Source of the DNA: Thiohalomonas sp041685045 | GTDB lineage: Bacteria > Pseudomonadota > Gammaproteobacteria > Thiohalomonadales > Thiohalomonadaceae | Reading direction: 5' to 3' | Length of the DNA: 64,000 nt | NCBI GenBank assembly: GCA_041685045.1 | Contig: JAWLGP010000001.1 | Coordinates: 444,109 to 508,108, forward strand | Shown here: in pieces, positions 1 to 9,162 of the stretch | Position numbering within the stretch: the stretch's first letter is position 1 | How the letters are laid out: each line of letters opens with the position of its first letter | Notes under the pieces: generated by a model | What the model was told of the DNA's origin: nothing | Seen by the model: only the letters and a program-made list of their open reading frames with translations | The model's database searches: none | Position numbers and translations under genes: made by a program

Positions 1-1
1 A

Positions 2-916
2 AAGATCGATTTCGACGACATGGAGGATCGCGCTCTCAGCCGCACCGCGACCGGCGGCTGGGCAGCGATGATTCAGCACTACTTCCTGAGCGCCTGGGTT
101 CCGCCACAGGACGAACAACAGACCTACTACACCAAGGCACCCAACGGACGTTACGTTCTGGGTACCCTCGGTGTACCGCAACAGCTGGCGCCGGGCGCCA
201 CCGGTTCCGTCGCCGCCCAGCTCTATGTCGGACCCAAACTCCAGGACCGCCTGGCCGAGATCGCCCCCAACCTGGAATTGACCGTCGACTACGGGATTCT
301 GACGATCATCGCCAAACCCCTGCATTGGTTGCTGGACTTTTTCCACAGCCTGCTCGGCAACTGGGGCTTTGCCATCATCGCGCTCACGATCCTGGTGAAG
401 GCGCTTTTCTACAAGCTGTCCGAGACCAGCTACAAGTCCATGGCGCAGATGCGGAAACTTCAGCCTCGCCTCGCCTCGCTCAAGGAGAAGTTCGGCGACG
501 ATCGGGAGAAGATGAACGAGGCGATGATGAAGATGTATCGGGAGGAGAAGATCAATCCGCTTGGCGGTTGCCTCCCGATTGTGGCCCAGATCCCGGTTTT
601 CATCGCTCTCTACTGGGTGCTGTTGGAAAGTGTCGAAATGCGTCAGGCCGACTTCATTTTCTGGATCAATGACCTCTCCTCGGCCGATCCCTTCTTCGTG
701 CTCCCGCTGTTGATGGGCGCGACCATGCTGATCCAGCACCGGCTGAACCCGACGCCGCTGGATCCGATTCAGGCCAAGGTGATGATGATCCTCCCGATCG
801 CCTTTACCTTCTTCTTCGCCTTCTTCCCGGCGGGTCTGGTTCTCTACTGGGTGGTCAACAACACGCTTTCCATCGCCCAGCAGTGGTACATCACCCGCCA
901 CGTGGTCAAGGCCTGA
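2..916 (+). CDS. yidC: Membrane protein insertase YidC, 3' part
   Basis: The reading frame is already open at the first bases of the window, so this is the C-terminal portion of a longer gene whose start lies upstream. It covers the end of the periplasmic domain and the conserved Oxa1/YidC core: several membrane segments (for example around the NWGFAIIALTILVKALFYKL stretch) and the charged cytoplasmic loop with the KEKFGDDREKMNEAMMKMYR helix followed by NPLGGCLPIVAQIPVF. YidC inserts and folds inner-membrane proteins alone or with SecYEG. It is followed after 25 bases by mnmE, the usual rnpA-yidD-yidC-mnmE order. Identification is secure; only the N-terminus is missing. Confidence 0.96.
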   Translation, partial: KIDFDDMEDRALSRTATGGWAAMIQHYFLSAWVPPQDEQQTYYTKAPNGRYVLGTLGVPQQLAPGATGSVAAQLYVGPKLQDRLAEIAPNLELTVDYGILTIIAKPLHWLLDFFHSLLGNWGFAIIALTILVKALFYKLSETSYKSMAQMRKLQPRLASLKEKFGDDREKMNEAMMKMYREEKINPLGGCLPIVAQIPVFIALYWVLLESVEMRQADFIFWINDLSSADPFFVLPLLMGATMLIQHRLNPTPLDPIQAKVMMILPIAFTFFFAFFPAGLVLYWVVNNTLSIAQQWYITRHVVKA

Positions 917-941
917 CCCCGCCGCCCACCGGCTGTTTCCG

Positions 942-2291
942 TTGGGCCTTCCAACCGACACCATCGCCGCCGTCGCCACGCCTCCCGGGCGCGGCGGCGT
1001 CGGTATCGTCCGCGTATCGGGACCCCTTGCCGCGCCCATCGCGGAGTGCGTTTTGGGCCGTAAGCCAGCACCCCGGCGTGCGGAGTATCTCCCCTTCCGC
1101 AATCTCGAGGGCGAGCGGCTTGATCAGGGCATCGCGCTCTTTTTCCAGCAACCCCACTCCTTCACCGGCGAAGACGTCATCGAGTTCCAGGGCCACGGTG
1201 GACCGGTGGTACTGGACATGTTGCTCGAGACGGTGGTCGCCCTGGGTGCCCGACTGGCCGGTCCCGGTGAGTTCTCCCAACGCGCCTTCTTGAATGGCAA
1301 ACTGGACCTGGTGCAGGCGGAAGCGGTCGCCGATCTGATCGAAAGCGGTAGCCGCGAAGCGGCCCGCTCAGCGCTTCGTTCCCTGCAGGGTGAATTCTCC
1401 CGCCTTGTGCAGGAGCTGGTCGACCGCCTGATCCTGCTGCGGATGTATGTCGAGTCCGCCATCGATTTTCCCGAAGAGGAGATCGACTTCCTGGCAGAGG
1501 GTGACATTGGCGAACGGTTGGCGGAGGTGCGCGCCGCCCTATCGGCGGTACAGACCGCCGCCCGCCAGGGTCGCCTGCTGCGCGAAGGGATGACACTCGT
1601 GCTCGCCGGCCGTCCCAATGCCGGTAAGTCGAGCCTGCTGAACGCCTTGGCCGGCCAGGAAACCGCCATCGTCACCGACATACCGGGGACGACCCGCGAC
1701 ATCCTCCGCGAGCAGATCAACATCGATGGCATGCCGCTGCACGTCATCGATACCGCGGGGCTACGCGAATCAGCCGATCCCATTGAGCAGGAAGGGATCC
1801 GGCGCGCCTGGGCCGCCATCGAACACGCCGACCGCGTACTCCTGGTGGTCGACGATGCCATCGGACTCGGTATCGAAGAGCAACGCATTCTGTCCCGGCT
1901 GCCGGACGGGTTGCCGCTCACCATCGTCTGCAACAAGGTCGATCTCTCCGGCCGGGCGGCCGGCGAAGGCGACCATGAGCTGGGCAACGAAATCCGGCTC
2001 TCGGCCCGAAGCGGTGGGGGTGTCGAGGTTCTGCGCGAGCATTTGAAACGGGTGATGGGCTACGAGCAGTTGCCCGAAGGGACCTTCATGGCCCGCCGCC
2101 GCCATCTCGATGCGTTGACCAGTGCCGATCGCCACCTTGCGCAGGCGGCGCAGCGCTTTTCGGATCGGGCCGGCGAACTGGTTGCCGAAGAGTTGCGGCT
2201 GGCCCAGCAGCAGCTCGGCCGGATCACCGGCGAGTTCACCTCGGACGACCTGCTTGGCCGAATTTTTGAGTCATTTTGTATTGGAAAATAG
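942..2291 (+). CDS. mnmE: tRNA uridine-5-carboxymethylaminomethyl modification GTPase MnmE
   Basis: MnmE works with MnmG to modify the wobble uridine (U34) of several tRNAs. The 449-residue protein has the N-terminal folate-binding domain (TPPGRGGVGIVRVSG near residue 13), a G domain with P-loop GRPNAGKSS at 223-231, DIPGTTRD, DTAGLRE at 270-276 and NKVD, and the diagnostic C-terminal CIGK at 446-449 with its functional cysteine. No ATG fits the family start, so I chose the TTG at 942, which begins MGLPTDTIAAVATPP and lines up with the known N-terminus. Length and domain order are normal. Confidence 0.96.
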   Translation: MGLPTDTIAAVATPPGRGGVGIVRVSGPLAAPIAECVLGRKPAPRRAEYLPFRNLEGERLDQGIALFFQQPHSFTGEDVIEFQGHGGPVVLDMLLETVVALGARLAGPGEFSQRAFLNGKLDLVQAEAVADLIESGSREAARSALRSLQGEFSRLVQELVDRLILLRMYVESAIDFPEEEIDFLAEGDIGERLAEVRAALSAVQTAARQGRLLREGMTLVLAGRPNAGKSSLLNALAGQETAIVTDIPGTTRDILREQINIDGMPLHVIDTAGLRESADPIEQEGIRRAWAAIEHADRVLLVVDDAIGLGIEEQRILSRLPDGLPLTIVCNKVDLSGRAAGEGDHELGNEIRLSARSGGGVEVLREHLKRVMGYEQLPEGTFMARRRHLDALTSADRHLAQAAQRFSDRAGELVAEELRLAQQQLGRITGEFTSDDLLGRIFESFCIGK

Positions 2292-2350
2292 ACGCCATGC
2301 GTTATGATCGCCGGCCGCATCATCAATCCCGACGATTTAAGTAAGCAATC

Positions 2351-2358
2351 AAGGAGAT
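2351..2358 (+). promoter_or_regulatory. Strong ribosome binding site for the CZB protein
   Basis: AAGGAGAT lies about 7 bases before the ATG at 2365 and fixes that start over other in-frame possibilities. Confidence 0.7.
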
Positions 2359-2364
2359 CAATCG

Positions 2365-2760
2365 ATGGCTCTCGTCCAGATCAACCCGGACAGGAAGACC
2401 GAACTTCTCAGCAAGATCCGCCGGGCCAAGTCATCCCACATCCGCTGGCGCGCCTTCGCTCAAGGCTTGGTGGCCGGGGTCTCTGTGAACGAGGATCGCG
2501 CGCCGATTCAGCACACGGACTGTCAATTCGGCACCTGGTATTACAGCGAAGGCCGGGAACTGTTCGGGGATTCGGAGATCTTCATGGATATCGAAGGCCC
2601 TCACGAAATGCTGCACGCCATTTACGCCCAGGTCTTTGAGCTGGTGAAGAAGGGCAAAAAGGAGAAGGCCCATGCCAAGCTGGACGACCTGATCGCGGTT
2701 TCCCGCACCTTGCTCGAGCAGATCGAGATTTTGGAATCGGAGATCGAGGCCAGCCTCTGA
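2365..2760 (+). CDS. Stand-alone CZB (chemoreceptor zinc-binding) domain protein
   Basis: The 131-residue protein is essentially one CZB domain. The pattern HxxC(x)FGxWYY followed by HxxxH is visible, and the likely zinc ligands are H25, C53, H80 and H84. CZB domains normally sit at the C-terminus of chemoreceptors or diguanylate cyclases and sense zinc or oxidants such as hypochlorous acid. Here there is no membrane segment, methyl-accepting region or output domain, so it would have to act as a soluble sensor, zinc buffer or partner in trans. It is flanked by mnmE upstream and the convergent tgpA operon downstream. The domain call is confident; the role is unknown. Confidence 0.85.
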   Translation: MALVQINPDRKTELLSKIRRAKSSHIRWRAFAQGLVAGVSVNEDRAPIQHTDCQFGTWYYSEGRELFGDSEIFMDIEGPHEMLHAIYAQVFELVKKGKKEKAHAKLDDLIAVSRTLLEQIEILESEIEASL

Positions 2761-2805
2761 CGCCGATCGCGGGCGCGCCCCCGAGCGTCCGGCGCCCCCA
2801 GGTGT

Positions 2806-4791
2806 TCAGGGGCGAAAACGTTTCACCCGCTGTTTCAGTTGCGGTAGCCACGGCGCCGGATCCGCTTGCCCATAGCGAAGCCGTGCGTAGGCATCGGTGA
2901 TTCCTTCGATTTCGCTGCGCAGTTCCGGCCGGGCCTCGGCCGCGCGCACGGCGAAATCCAGCGGTCCTTCGTTCGGCCGCCGCGCCAGACCGCGCCGCGC
3001 CAGCTTCCCACAAAATTGTGCATACAGCCGTGCCGCTGCATCCAATCCCGCTTGCCGTGGGCGAAACAAATAGAGGGCGACCACCGCCACCGTCCCGGCC
3101 AGGAGCGCCATCAGTCCGGCGATCATCTCCCTCCACCCGACATCGCCAAAGCCGAGCCGCTTCAGCAGATCGTGTTGGCGTCTCTGGTTGAAGCCGAGCA
3201 CCCACTGGTTCCAGCCGTGGTTGACGGCGTCCCAGCCGCTTCGAAACTGCTGCAGGGCCTGCTCCAGCCAGCCGTTCTGTACCCCCGTCAATACCACCGG
3301 TGCGGTGCTGGTGAAACGGACGGAATCACGGGCCGCCTCCACCCGGTCCGGCGGGATGGCGGCGGTCGGGTCGACTCGAACCCAGCCCCTATCGCGCAGC
3401 CAAACCTCGGCCCAGGCGTGGGCATCGGACTGGCGTACGATCAAGTAATCGCCAACCGGATTCAGCTCGCCGCCCTGATAGCCCGTGACCACCCGCGCCG
3501 GGATGTCGGCCGCCCGCATCAGGGTGACGAAGGCGGCGGCATAATGTTCGCAAAAGCCACGCCGCGTCTCGAACAGGAACTCGTCGACCGGATGATCGCT
3601 CAACAGGGCCGGCGGCTGCCGCGTGTAGAAGAAGGGTTCCGTCTCGAATCGCGCCAGGGCCTGTTCGACGATTTCGGCATCGCTCAATCCGCTTGCCAGC
3701 CACTCCTCCCCCAGCCAGCGCGTTTTGGGATTGATATCGTCGGGCAAACGAAGCCCGAGAAACGCCTGGTCGGCATCGAGGGGGCCGGTGTGGTATTCCA
3801 GGTAGGAGCTCATCGGATACTGCAGCAACTCATCAATCCGTTGCCCCGACAGCATCTGGAAATCGCCGCGCACCTGACCGCCGGCGGGCGGTGATCGTGC
3901 CGGCAGATCGAGTGCGAACACCCAGCGCTTGCCGTGGGGCTCGAGCGTAACGGTGTAACGGATCGGCTCGCCGCTTCTCTCGTACTGCGCCTGGCCCAGT
4001 GCCAGTGCTCGCGGGTCTTTCGCCGCAATGCCGCGCCAGCGACGACCATCGGTGAACCAGAGCACCGGACCGCGCCAGTACAGCCGGTCTGCCGCGGGTA
4101 CGCCCCCCTCGAACCGGACGCGAAAGGCGACCTCCTCCGATTCCGCCAAGTCGCTCACCTGGCCGAAGTTCATGTCGTCGCTGAGGCCGGTCTTGGCACT
4201 GCTCCCTTCGGGCAGGCTCCACAGGGGTCCGGGCACCCGCGGGAACAGCAGGAACAGCACCACCATCATCGGCAGCGCCTGCACCAGGAGTCCGCCGGCC
4301 AGTCGCAGATAGCCCTTCGATCGAGCAGTGATGCCGGCCGGGTGATTGAGGGCGACCAGTGCGGTGGTGAGCGCCACCACTACCGCCAGCATGTAAATAC
4401 CGGTAAAGATGGTTTGGCTGTAGAGAAAGCCGGTGATCACCAGGAAATAGCCGAGGAACACCACCACCATCCCGTCCCGCAGTGTGCGCAACTCGAGCAG
4501 CTTCAGGCAGAGCATGAGCGAGAGCAGGGCCACGCTGGCGTCCCGGTTGAAACCGCCCTTGTAGGTGACGAGTACGGCTGCGAACGCACCCAGCGTCAAC
4601 AGCAGGCTGAGCGAGCGACTCGGTAGCTCCCAACCTTTCAAGTCACGCAGTAGTCTCCAGCCCACCAACACCACACACCCCAGCGCCAGCCCGACCGGCA
4701 TGCGCAGGAGATGGGGCGCCAGGACCAGCGCCAGCGAGCCCAGCAACCAGAGGCGTCCCACCAGCGGTGGCAAGCGTTTCTCCGGTTTCAC
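2806..4791 (-). CDS. tgpA: TgpA-type membrane transglutaminase-like protein (DUF3488 + transglutaminase core)
   Basis: The 661-residue protein has about seven hydrophobic segments in residues 1-190 (DUF3488 region), a periplasmic transglutaminase-like domain and a further membrane helix near 555-575 before a cytoplasmic DUF4129-like tail. The catalytic triad is visible: C414 in RRGFCEHYAAAF, H458 in SDAHAWAEVW and D474 in RVDPT. In Pseudomonas the homologue is essential, but its substrate is unclear. It overlaps the upstream DUF58 gene by 4 bases (ATGA), and a MoxR ATPase gene heads the cluster, giving the standard MoxR-DUF58-TgpA arrangement. It is probably a chaperone and cell-envelope module. 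Confidence 0.92.
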   Translation of the reverse strand: MKPEKRLPPLVGRLWLLGSLALVLAPHLLRMPVGLALGCVVLVGWRLLRDLKGWELPSRSLSLLLTLGAFAAVLVTYKGGFNRDASVALLSLMLCLKLLELRTLRDGMVVVFLGYFLVITGFLYSQTIFTGIYMLAVVVALTTALVALNHPAGITARSKGYLRLAGGLLVQALPMMVVLFLLFPRVPGPLWSLPEGSSAKTGLSDDMNFGQVSDLAESEEVAFRVRFEGGVPAADRLYWRGPVLWFTDGRRWRGIAAKDPRALALGQAQYERSGEPIRYTVTLEPHGKRWVFALDLPARSPPAGGQVRGDFQMLSGQRIDELLQYPMSSYLEYHTGPLDADQAFLGLRLPDDINPKTRWLGEEWLASGLSDAEIVEQALARFETEPFFYTRQPPALLSDHPVDEFLFETRRGFCEHYAAAFVTLMRAADIPARVVTGYQGGELNPVGDYLIVRQSDAHAWAEVWLRDRGWVRVDPTAAIPPDRVEAARDSVRFTSTAPVVLTGVQNGWLEQALQQFRSGWDAVNHGWNQWVLGFNQRRQHDLLKRLGFGDVGWREMIAGLMALLAGTVAVVALYLFRPRQAGLDAAARLYAQFCGKLARRGLARRPNEGPLDFAVRAAEARPELRSEIEGITDAYARLRYGQADPAPWLPQLKQRVKRFRP

Positions 4792-5747
4792 GGTTGTTCC
4801 CCAAACCGGGCCAGCGCCTCGAGGCAGCGGCGCCGGTGTCCATCACCGCGACCCGGATCGATGCGCAGGCCCGGTAGACCAAGCCCATACGCCAGCCCCT
4901 GTTCGTCGGCCTCCAGCACCCACAGGCACAGCTGCGACAGCCGCTCTTCCGTCCCCCGTCCGGGCGTCGTTTCCCAGTCGATCCACAATTCCCGCGACAC
5001 CTCGCCGCCGAACTGTTTCGTCAGCAGCCCCTGTCCGCGGGCCGCGGCCTTCCAGTGGATGTGGCGCAGGGAATCGCCGGGGTGATAGTTTCGCAGGCTG
5101 GCGAAGTCGTCCACGCCGGGGCCGTGTTCGGCGCCCTGCCCCGCCTGCGCCGAGACCAGGGGGCCAAGACCGCGTTGACCGGCCGGCCGCGGATAGACCG
5201 CACAGTCCATGTCCAACCGCAGGTAGCCCCACGCGTGGAACAGTCCGAGTGGAAACCGGGTGGATGCGGTGCAGCGGGGCAGGCGCAGCCGGCCCCGCCG
5301 TTCCGCCGGCAGGCGCAACTCCACCCAGTGGGTACTTCCCCCCGCGACATCCGCCAACAGCGCCCCCTGATTCGGCAGTTCCAGGCTCACGCCGAGGCGG
5401 GTGATCCTGCCCGGATTCTCGATGGCGATGGGGAAGTTGGCGGTCTCGCCGGCAAAGACGCCCCGGGCGTGGCCGGCTGTAAACACCAGGCCATACAGAT
5501 TGCGCACCGTATGGATCATCGACACGACCGCCAGGGAGCCCAGCAGGAAGGTCAGGGCAAACGCCAGACTGTTGGCGTAGTTCACGGCGCCAAGCAGCAT
5601 CGCCACCAGCACCAGCGCAAAGGTGACTCCGGCACGGGTCGGCAGCACATACACGCGCCGACGGCTCAGCGTCACCGGACCCCGCTCCGCCGCACGGTGG
5701 CGAAGGAGACGACTCCAGTTCAAGCGCCTGCCGATGCTGTTTAGCAT
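4788..5747 (-). CDS. DUF58 domain membrane-anchored protein
   Basis: The protein has 319 residues with two closely spaced hydrophobic helices near residues 35-80 and a cytoplasmic DUF58 region. The diagnostic stretch is FASLRNYHPGDSLRHIHWKA, which matches the DUF58 core (related to von Willebrand factor A folds). DUF58 proteins occur almost always next to MoxR ATPases, as here: moxR starts upstream and ends 22 bases before this gene, and tgpA overlaps its stop codon. The likely role is as client or adaptor of the MoxR ATPase. Confidence 0.9.
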   Translation of the reverse strand: MLNSIGRRLNWSRLLRHRAAERGPVTLSRRRVYVLPTRAGVTFALVLVAMLLGAVNYANSLAFALTFLLGSLAVVSMIHTVRNLYGLVFTAGHARGVFAGETANFPIAIENPGRITRLGVSLELPNQGALLADVAGGSTHWVELRLPAERRGRLRLPRCTASTRFPLGLFHAWGYLRLDMDCAVYPRPAGQRGLGPLVSAQAGQGAEHGPGVDDFASLRNYHPGDSLRHIHWKAAARGQGLLTKQFGGEVSRELWIDWETTPGRGTEERLSQLCLWVLEADEQGLAYGLGLPGLRIDPGRGDGHRRRCLEALARFGEQP

Positions 5748-5769
5748 GGACGTCGTTGCACAGGCCCCA

Positions 5770-6684
5770 TCAGGGGATGGCCACCTGGGCGAATTGCTCT
5801 GTCAGCGACTCCGCGGAGCGCCCGGCCCCCTCCCCCGCAGGTTGCAGCCGGTGCCCGGCGACGCTCGGCAGCACCGCTTGCACATCCTCCGGCAGCACGT
5901 GTTCACGCCCGGCGAGAAAGGCCCAGGCCTTGGCCGCATTCAGCAGGGCCAGCCCGGCCCTTGGCGAAAGGCCGTTGACGAAGTGGGCGGAGTGACGGCT
6001 GAACTCCAGCAGCCTCTGCAGGTAATCCAGCAGCGCCTCGGAGACATGCACCTCGCGCACCTGTTGCTGCGTCCTCATTAGATCAGCCGGTACCATGGCC
6101 GGCTCGAGCTCTCCCAGCATGTCACGCCGATCGCGCCCGGCGAGCAGCGCACGCTCCGCGCTGCGGTCGGGATAGCCCAGCTCGATCACCATCAGAAAAC
6201 GGTCCAGCTGTGACTCCGGCAGCGGGAAGGTCCCGATCTGGTAGGTGGGATTTTGCGTGGCGATGACGAAAAAGGGGTCCGGCAGCGGCCGCGTCCGCCC
6301 TTCGATGGTGACCTGATGCTCTTCCATGGCCTCCAGCAGCGCGCTCTGGGTCTTCGGGGTGGCGCGATTGACCTCATCCGCGAGTACCACTTCCGCGAAG
6401 ATTGGCCCGGGGTGGAAGCGGAACTCTCCGGTCTCCCGCTCGTAGACCGAGACACCGAGTATGTCGGCAGGCAGCAGGTCGGAGGTGAACTGCACCCGGT
6501 TGAATCCCAGTCCCAGCGTCTTTGCCAGCACATGTGCAAGGGTGGTCTTGCCGACCCCCGGCAGGTCTTCGATCAGCAGATGCCCCCGCGCCAGCAGGCA
6601 GGCCACCGCCAGCCGCACCTGCGGCTCCTTGCCCAGAATGAACTCACCGACCTGGGCAATAGCCGCGTTCAGCTTGTTGTCCAT
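5770..6684 (-). CDS. MoxR-family AAA+ ATPase
   Basis: This is a 304-residue AAA+ protein of the MoxR class. The Walker A is GVGKTTLAHVLA near residue 44, Walker B is VVLADEVNRA near residue 106, sensor 1 is IATQNP, and the family stretch PLPESQLDRFLM is present. MoxR proteins act as chaperones for metalloenzyme or envelope complexes. It is the first gene of the moxR-DUF58-tgpA operon, divergent from the lipoprotein gene at 6845, so promoters for both should lie in 6685-6844. Confidence 0.93.
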   Translation of the reverse strand: MDNKLNAAIAQVGEFILGKEPQVRLAVACLLARGHLLIEDLPGVGKTTLAHVLAKTLGLGFNRVQFTSDLLPADILGVSVYERETGEFRFHPGPIFAEVVLADEVNRATPKTQSALLEAMEEHQVTIEGRTRPLPDPFFVIATQNPTYQIGTFPLPESQLDRFLMVIELGYPDRSAERALLAGRDRRDMLGELEPAMVPADLMRTQQQVREVHVSEALLDYLQRLLEFSRHSAHFVNGLSPRAGLALLNAAKAWAFLAGREHVLPEDVQAVLPSVAGHRLQPAGEGAGRSAESLTEQFAQVAIP

Positions 6685-6844
6685 GCTTACCTTCGTTTTG
6701 GCCTAGAGCCGATCATTGTGACACATCACCCCCGCGCCGATCGCTGCCCTGGCCCCGAACGGTGAAGTGAACCGAGAACGGAGTCAACAAAGGCTTCCAG
6801 CCCGGTTGTTACGCTGACCCTTTCCGTGCCACTGGATCCCTCCG

Positions 6845-7933
6845 TTGAAGCTGCCAATCAGCCGAATCCGTAATGGCGCCGCACGCCTGCTGTTGCTCAC
6901 CGGCGGACTGTTGCTACTGCCTTCCTGTGCCTCCCTCAGCTACTACGGCCAGTCCATCGGCGGCCACTTCAGCATGATGGCCAAGACCCGCCCGGTGGAG
7001 CAGGTCTTGAGCGACGTCAACGTGCCCGAGCGGACCCGCGACCGCCTGAAACTGGCACAGGCGGTGCGTGAATTTGCCGTTGCCGAGATGGGCTTGCCCG
7101 ATAACGGCAGTTACCGCAGCTATGCCGACCTCGGCCGCCCCCATGCGGTGTGGACGGTGATCGCCACCCCGGAGTTTTCGGTGCAGCCCGAGCCGCAGTG
7201 CTTCCTCTTCGTCGGCTGTCTCACCTACCGCGGGTATTTCGACCAGCGTGACGCGGAGGCCCAGGCCGCCCGCCTTGCCGCGCAGGGGATGGATGTCTAT
7301 GTAAGCGGCGCCACCGCCTATTCGACCCTCGGCTGGTTCGAGGACCCGCTGACCAATGCCATGCTCGAACACTCCGAGGCGCAGCTCGCCTACGTGCTTT
7401 TCCACGAGCTGGCCCACCAGCAGCTCTATGTCAAAGGCGACAGCACCTTCAACGAGGCGTTTGCCACCGCCGTCGGCTACGAGGGCCTGCGGCGCTGGTA
7501 TGACAAGCAAAACGACGCGGATGGTTACGCCGCCTACCGCCGCAATGGCGCACGCCGCGATGCCTTCAACGCACTGCTCATCGCCACCCGCCAGCGCCTG
7601 GCCCGGATCTACGCGGAACCCCTGCCGGAAGCGACGCGCCGGGAGGCCAAGCAGGCGGCATTCGCCCAGCTGCAGCGCGACTACGAACAGTTCAAGGCCG
7701 AATGGGGCGGCTATCGCGGCTTCGACGGCTGGATGGCCCGCGACCTCAACAACGCCCATTTGGCGATGGTCGCCACCTACAATGAATACGTCCCCGCATT
7801 CCTGGCACTGCTCGAACGGCACGGGGGTGACCTGCCGGCGTTCTATGCCGCGGCTGCGCAGCTTGGGAAACTCGCCAGCAGTGAACGCAAGACCCGGCTT
7901 GGAACCCTGGCCGCCAGCACCGATCTGCCGTAG
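6845..7933 (+). CDS. Putative zinc aminopeptidase lipoprotein (DUF2265 type)
   Basis: The 362-residue protein begins with a lipoprotein signal peptide: basic start, hydrophobic run, and a lipobox LLPSC with the acylated cysteine at C28. A gluzincin-like active site HELAH is at 187-191, followed by NEAF at 203-206, a typical second zinc-ligand motif. It should therefore be a membrane-anchored periplasmic metallopeptidase. The start is a TTG, chosen because it puts the basic residues and signal peptide in the right place; no ATG is available. It is transcribed divergently from moxR. Confidence 0.85.
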   Translation: MKLPISRIRNGAARLLLLTGGLLLLPSCASLSYYGQSIGGHFSMMAKTRPVEQVLSDVNVPERTRDRLKLAQAVREFAVAEMGLPDNGSYRSYADLGRPHAVWTVIATPEFSVQPEPQCFLFVGCLTYRGYFDQRDAEAQAARLAAQGMDVYVSGATAYSTLGWFEDPLTNAMLEHSEAQLAYVLFHELAHQQLYVKGDSTFNEAFATAVGYEGLRRWYDKQNDADGYAAYRRNGARRDAFNALLIATRQRLARIYAEPLPEATRREAKQAAFAQLQRDYEQFKAEWGGYRGFDGWMARDLNNAHLAMVATYNEYVPAFLALLERHGGDLPAFYAAAAQLGKLASSERKTRLGTLAASTDLP

Positions 7934-8040
7934 CGCGCCGGTTCGGATCTCGGCCGCCCCGCCCCGGCGCCCGAATTATCGTGGTCCCGCCCGGCAAGGG
8001 CGGCTAAACTACACCGCTCCATTCGCCGTTAGTCCGTTCC

Positions 8041-8709
8041 GTGCCCCCCGAAATCGCTTCCCACCTGCTGACCTGGATCCCCGCGGCGGCGCTGTTCGCC
8101 GTGGGTGTACGATTGCTGTGGCCGCTGTTCCTTCGCCGACGTCGGCAAAAGGCGCTCTGTCGTACGCTGCACCTGTTGGGCCCGCAGGTGCGGGATGCCA
8201 TCGTTGTCGAAGACGGCCTGGATGGTCTGGCCTTCATCGGCCATGCGGTGCTGACTCCCCGCGGCGTTGCGGTGGTTGAGGTCATGCCCAACGACGGCGC
8301 CGTGTTTGGCGCGGAACAGTCCGATTTGTGGGCCAACGTGGTCGGCCATCGCACCACTCGCTTTCCCAACCCGCTCGCCCGTGTCCGGGAGCAGGTGAGT
8401 GCCATTCGGTTCGGCTTCCCCCGGCTGCCCGTGCGCGGACTGGTCCTGTTCACCGGCCATTGCCAGTTCCCCAAGGGCAAGCCGGACGGCGTGGTGGTGC
8501 CTGCCGAGCTCGCCACCGACCGGCCACCGACGGCAGTACCGGCCACACTCCGGCGCGCTTGGGACGAGTTCATGTCGCGCTGCGACGAGAACGCCGAACA
8601 CTTTCGCCGGGAATCGGCGTTGGCCGCGGAAAGATTCGGCTATGGCGGCGCGGCGGGCGGCGTTGTGCTGCTCTTGCTGGCGATCGTTTGGGCTGTCGTA
8701 GTGCGTTGA
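8041..8709 (+). CDS. NERD domain (nuclease-related) membrane protein
   Basis: The protein has 222 residues with an N-terminal membrane helix (about 10-30), a NERD-like domain containing the DGLAFIGHAVLTPRGVAVVEV and GLVLFTGHCQFPKG strands, and a C-terminal membrane helix (about 202-221). NERD domains are distant relatives of restriction-endonuclease-like folds with uncertain activity. The start is GTG at 8041; no strong ribosome binding site is seen, so the start is tentative. It is convergent with the CBS-domain gene downstream. Confidence 0.75.
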   Translation: MPPEIASHLLTWIPAAALFAVGVRLLWPLFLRRRRQKALCRTLHLLGPQVRDAIVVEDGLDGLAFIGHAVLTPRGVAVVEVMPNDGAVFGAEQSDLWANVVGHRTTRFPNPLARVREQVSAIRFGFPRLPVRGLVLFTGHCQFPKGKPDGVVVPAELATDRPPTAVPATLRRAWDEFMSRCDENAEHFRRESALAAERFGYGGAAGGVVLLLLAIVWAVVVR

Positions 8710-8727
8710 CAACCCCGGCACGGGAGC

Positions 8728-9162
8728 CTAGCCGTTCTTCTTGTGATACGCCTCGTCCAGGAGCTCGTCGAGGACCGCCAACAGGTCGATGGCGGAGAGC
8801 ATGCCGGCCACCTTGTCCTCCTTGTTGAGCACCGGCAGGGCGCCAAAGCGCTGCTCGTGCATGATCCGCACTGCTTTCTGCAGCCGATCGTAGGTGCACA
8901 CGGTCATCACGTTCGTGGTCATGACATCCCGCAGTTCCATGTGGTCATTAAGGTCATAGACATGGGAAATGTCGGGTGCCTCGTCCACCCAGTTCGGGCG
9001 ACGCAGGTCGCGATCGCTGACAATCCCCAGCAGCCGCATATGCTCGTCGACAACCGGAAGATGCCGAACCCTGTTTGAGCGCATTTTGAAAAACGCTTGC
9101 CGCAGCCCTTCCTCCGGTGCCCCCGTGACCAGCTTTTGCGTCATCACCTTTGCGACTTTCAT
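8728..9162 (-). CDS. CBS-pair domain protein
   Basis: A 144-residue protein made of two CBS motifs. The first half contains MRSNRVRHLPVVDEHMRLLGIVSDRDLR and the second contains MHEQRFGALPVLNKEDKVAGMLSAIDLL. CBS pairs bind adenosyl nucleotides and regulate partners. Its ATG shares one base with the stop (TGATG) of the upstream sensor kinase gene, so the two are translationally coupled and may work in one signalling pathway. Confidence 0.93.
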   Translation of the reverse strand: MKVAKVMTQKLVTGAPEEGLRQAFFKMRSNRVRHLPVVDEHMRLLGIVSDRDLRRPNWVDEAPDISHVYDLNDHMELRDVMTTNVMTVCTYDRLQKAVRIMHEQRFGALPVLNKEDKVAGMLSAIDLLAVLDELLDEAYHKKNG

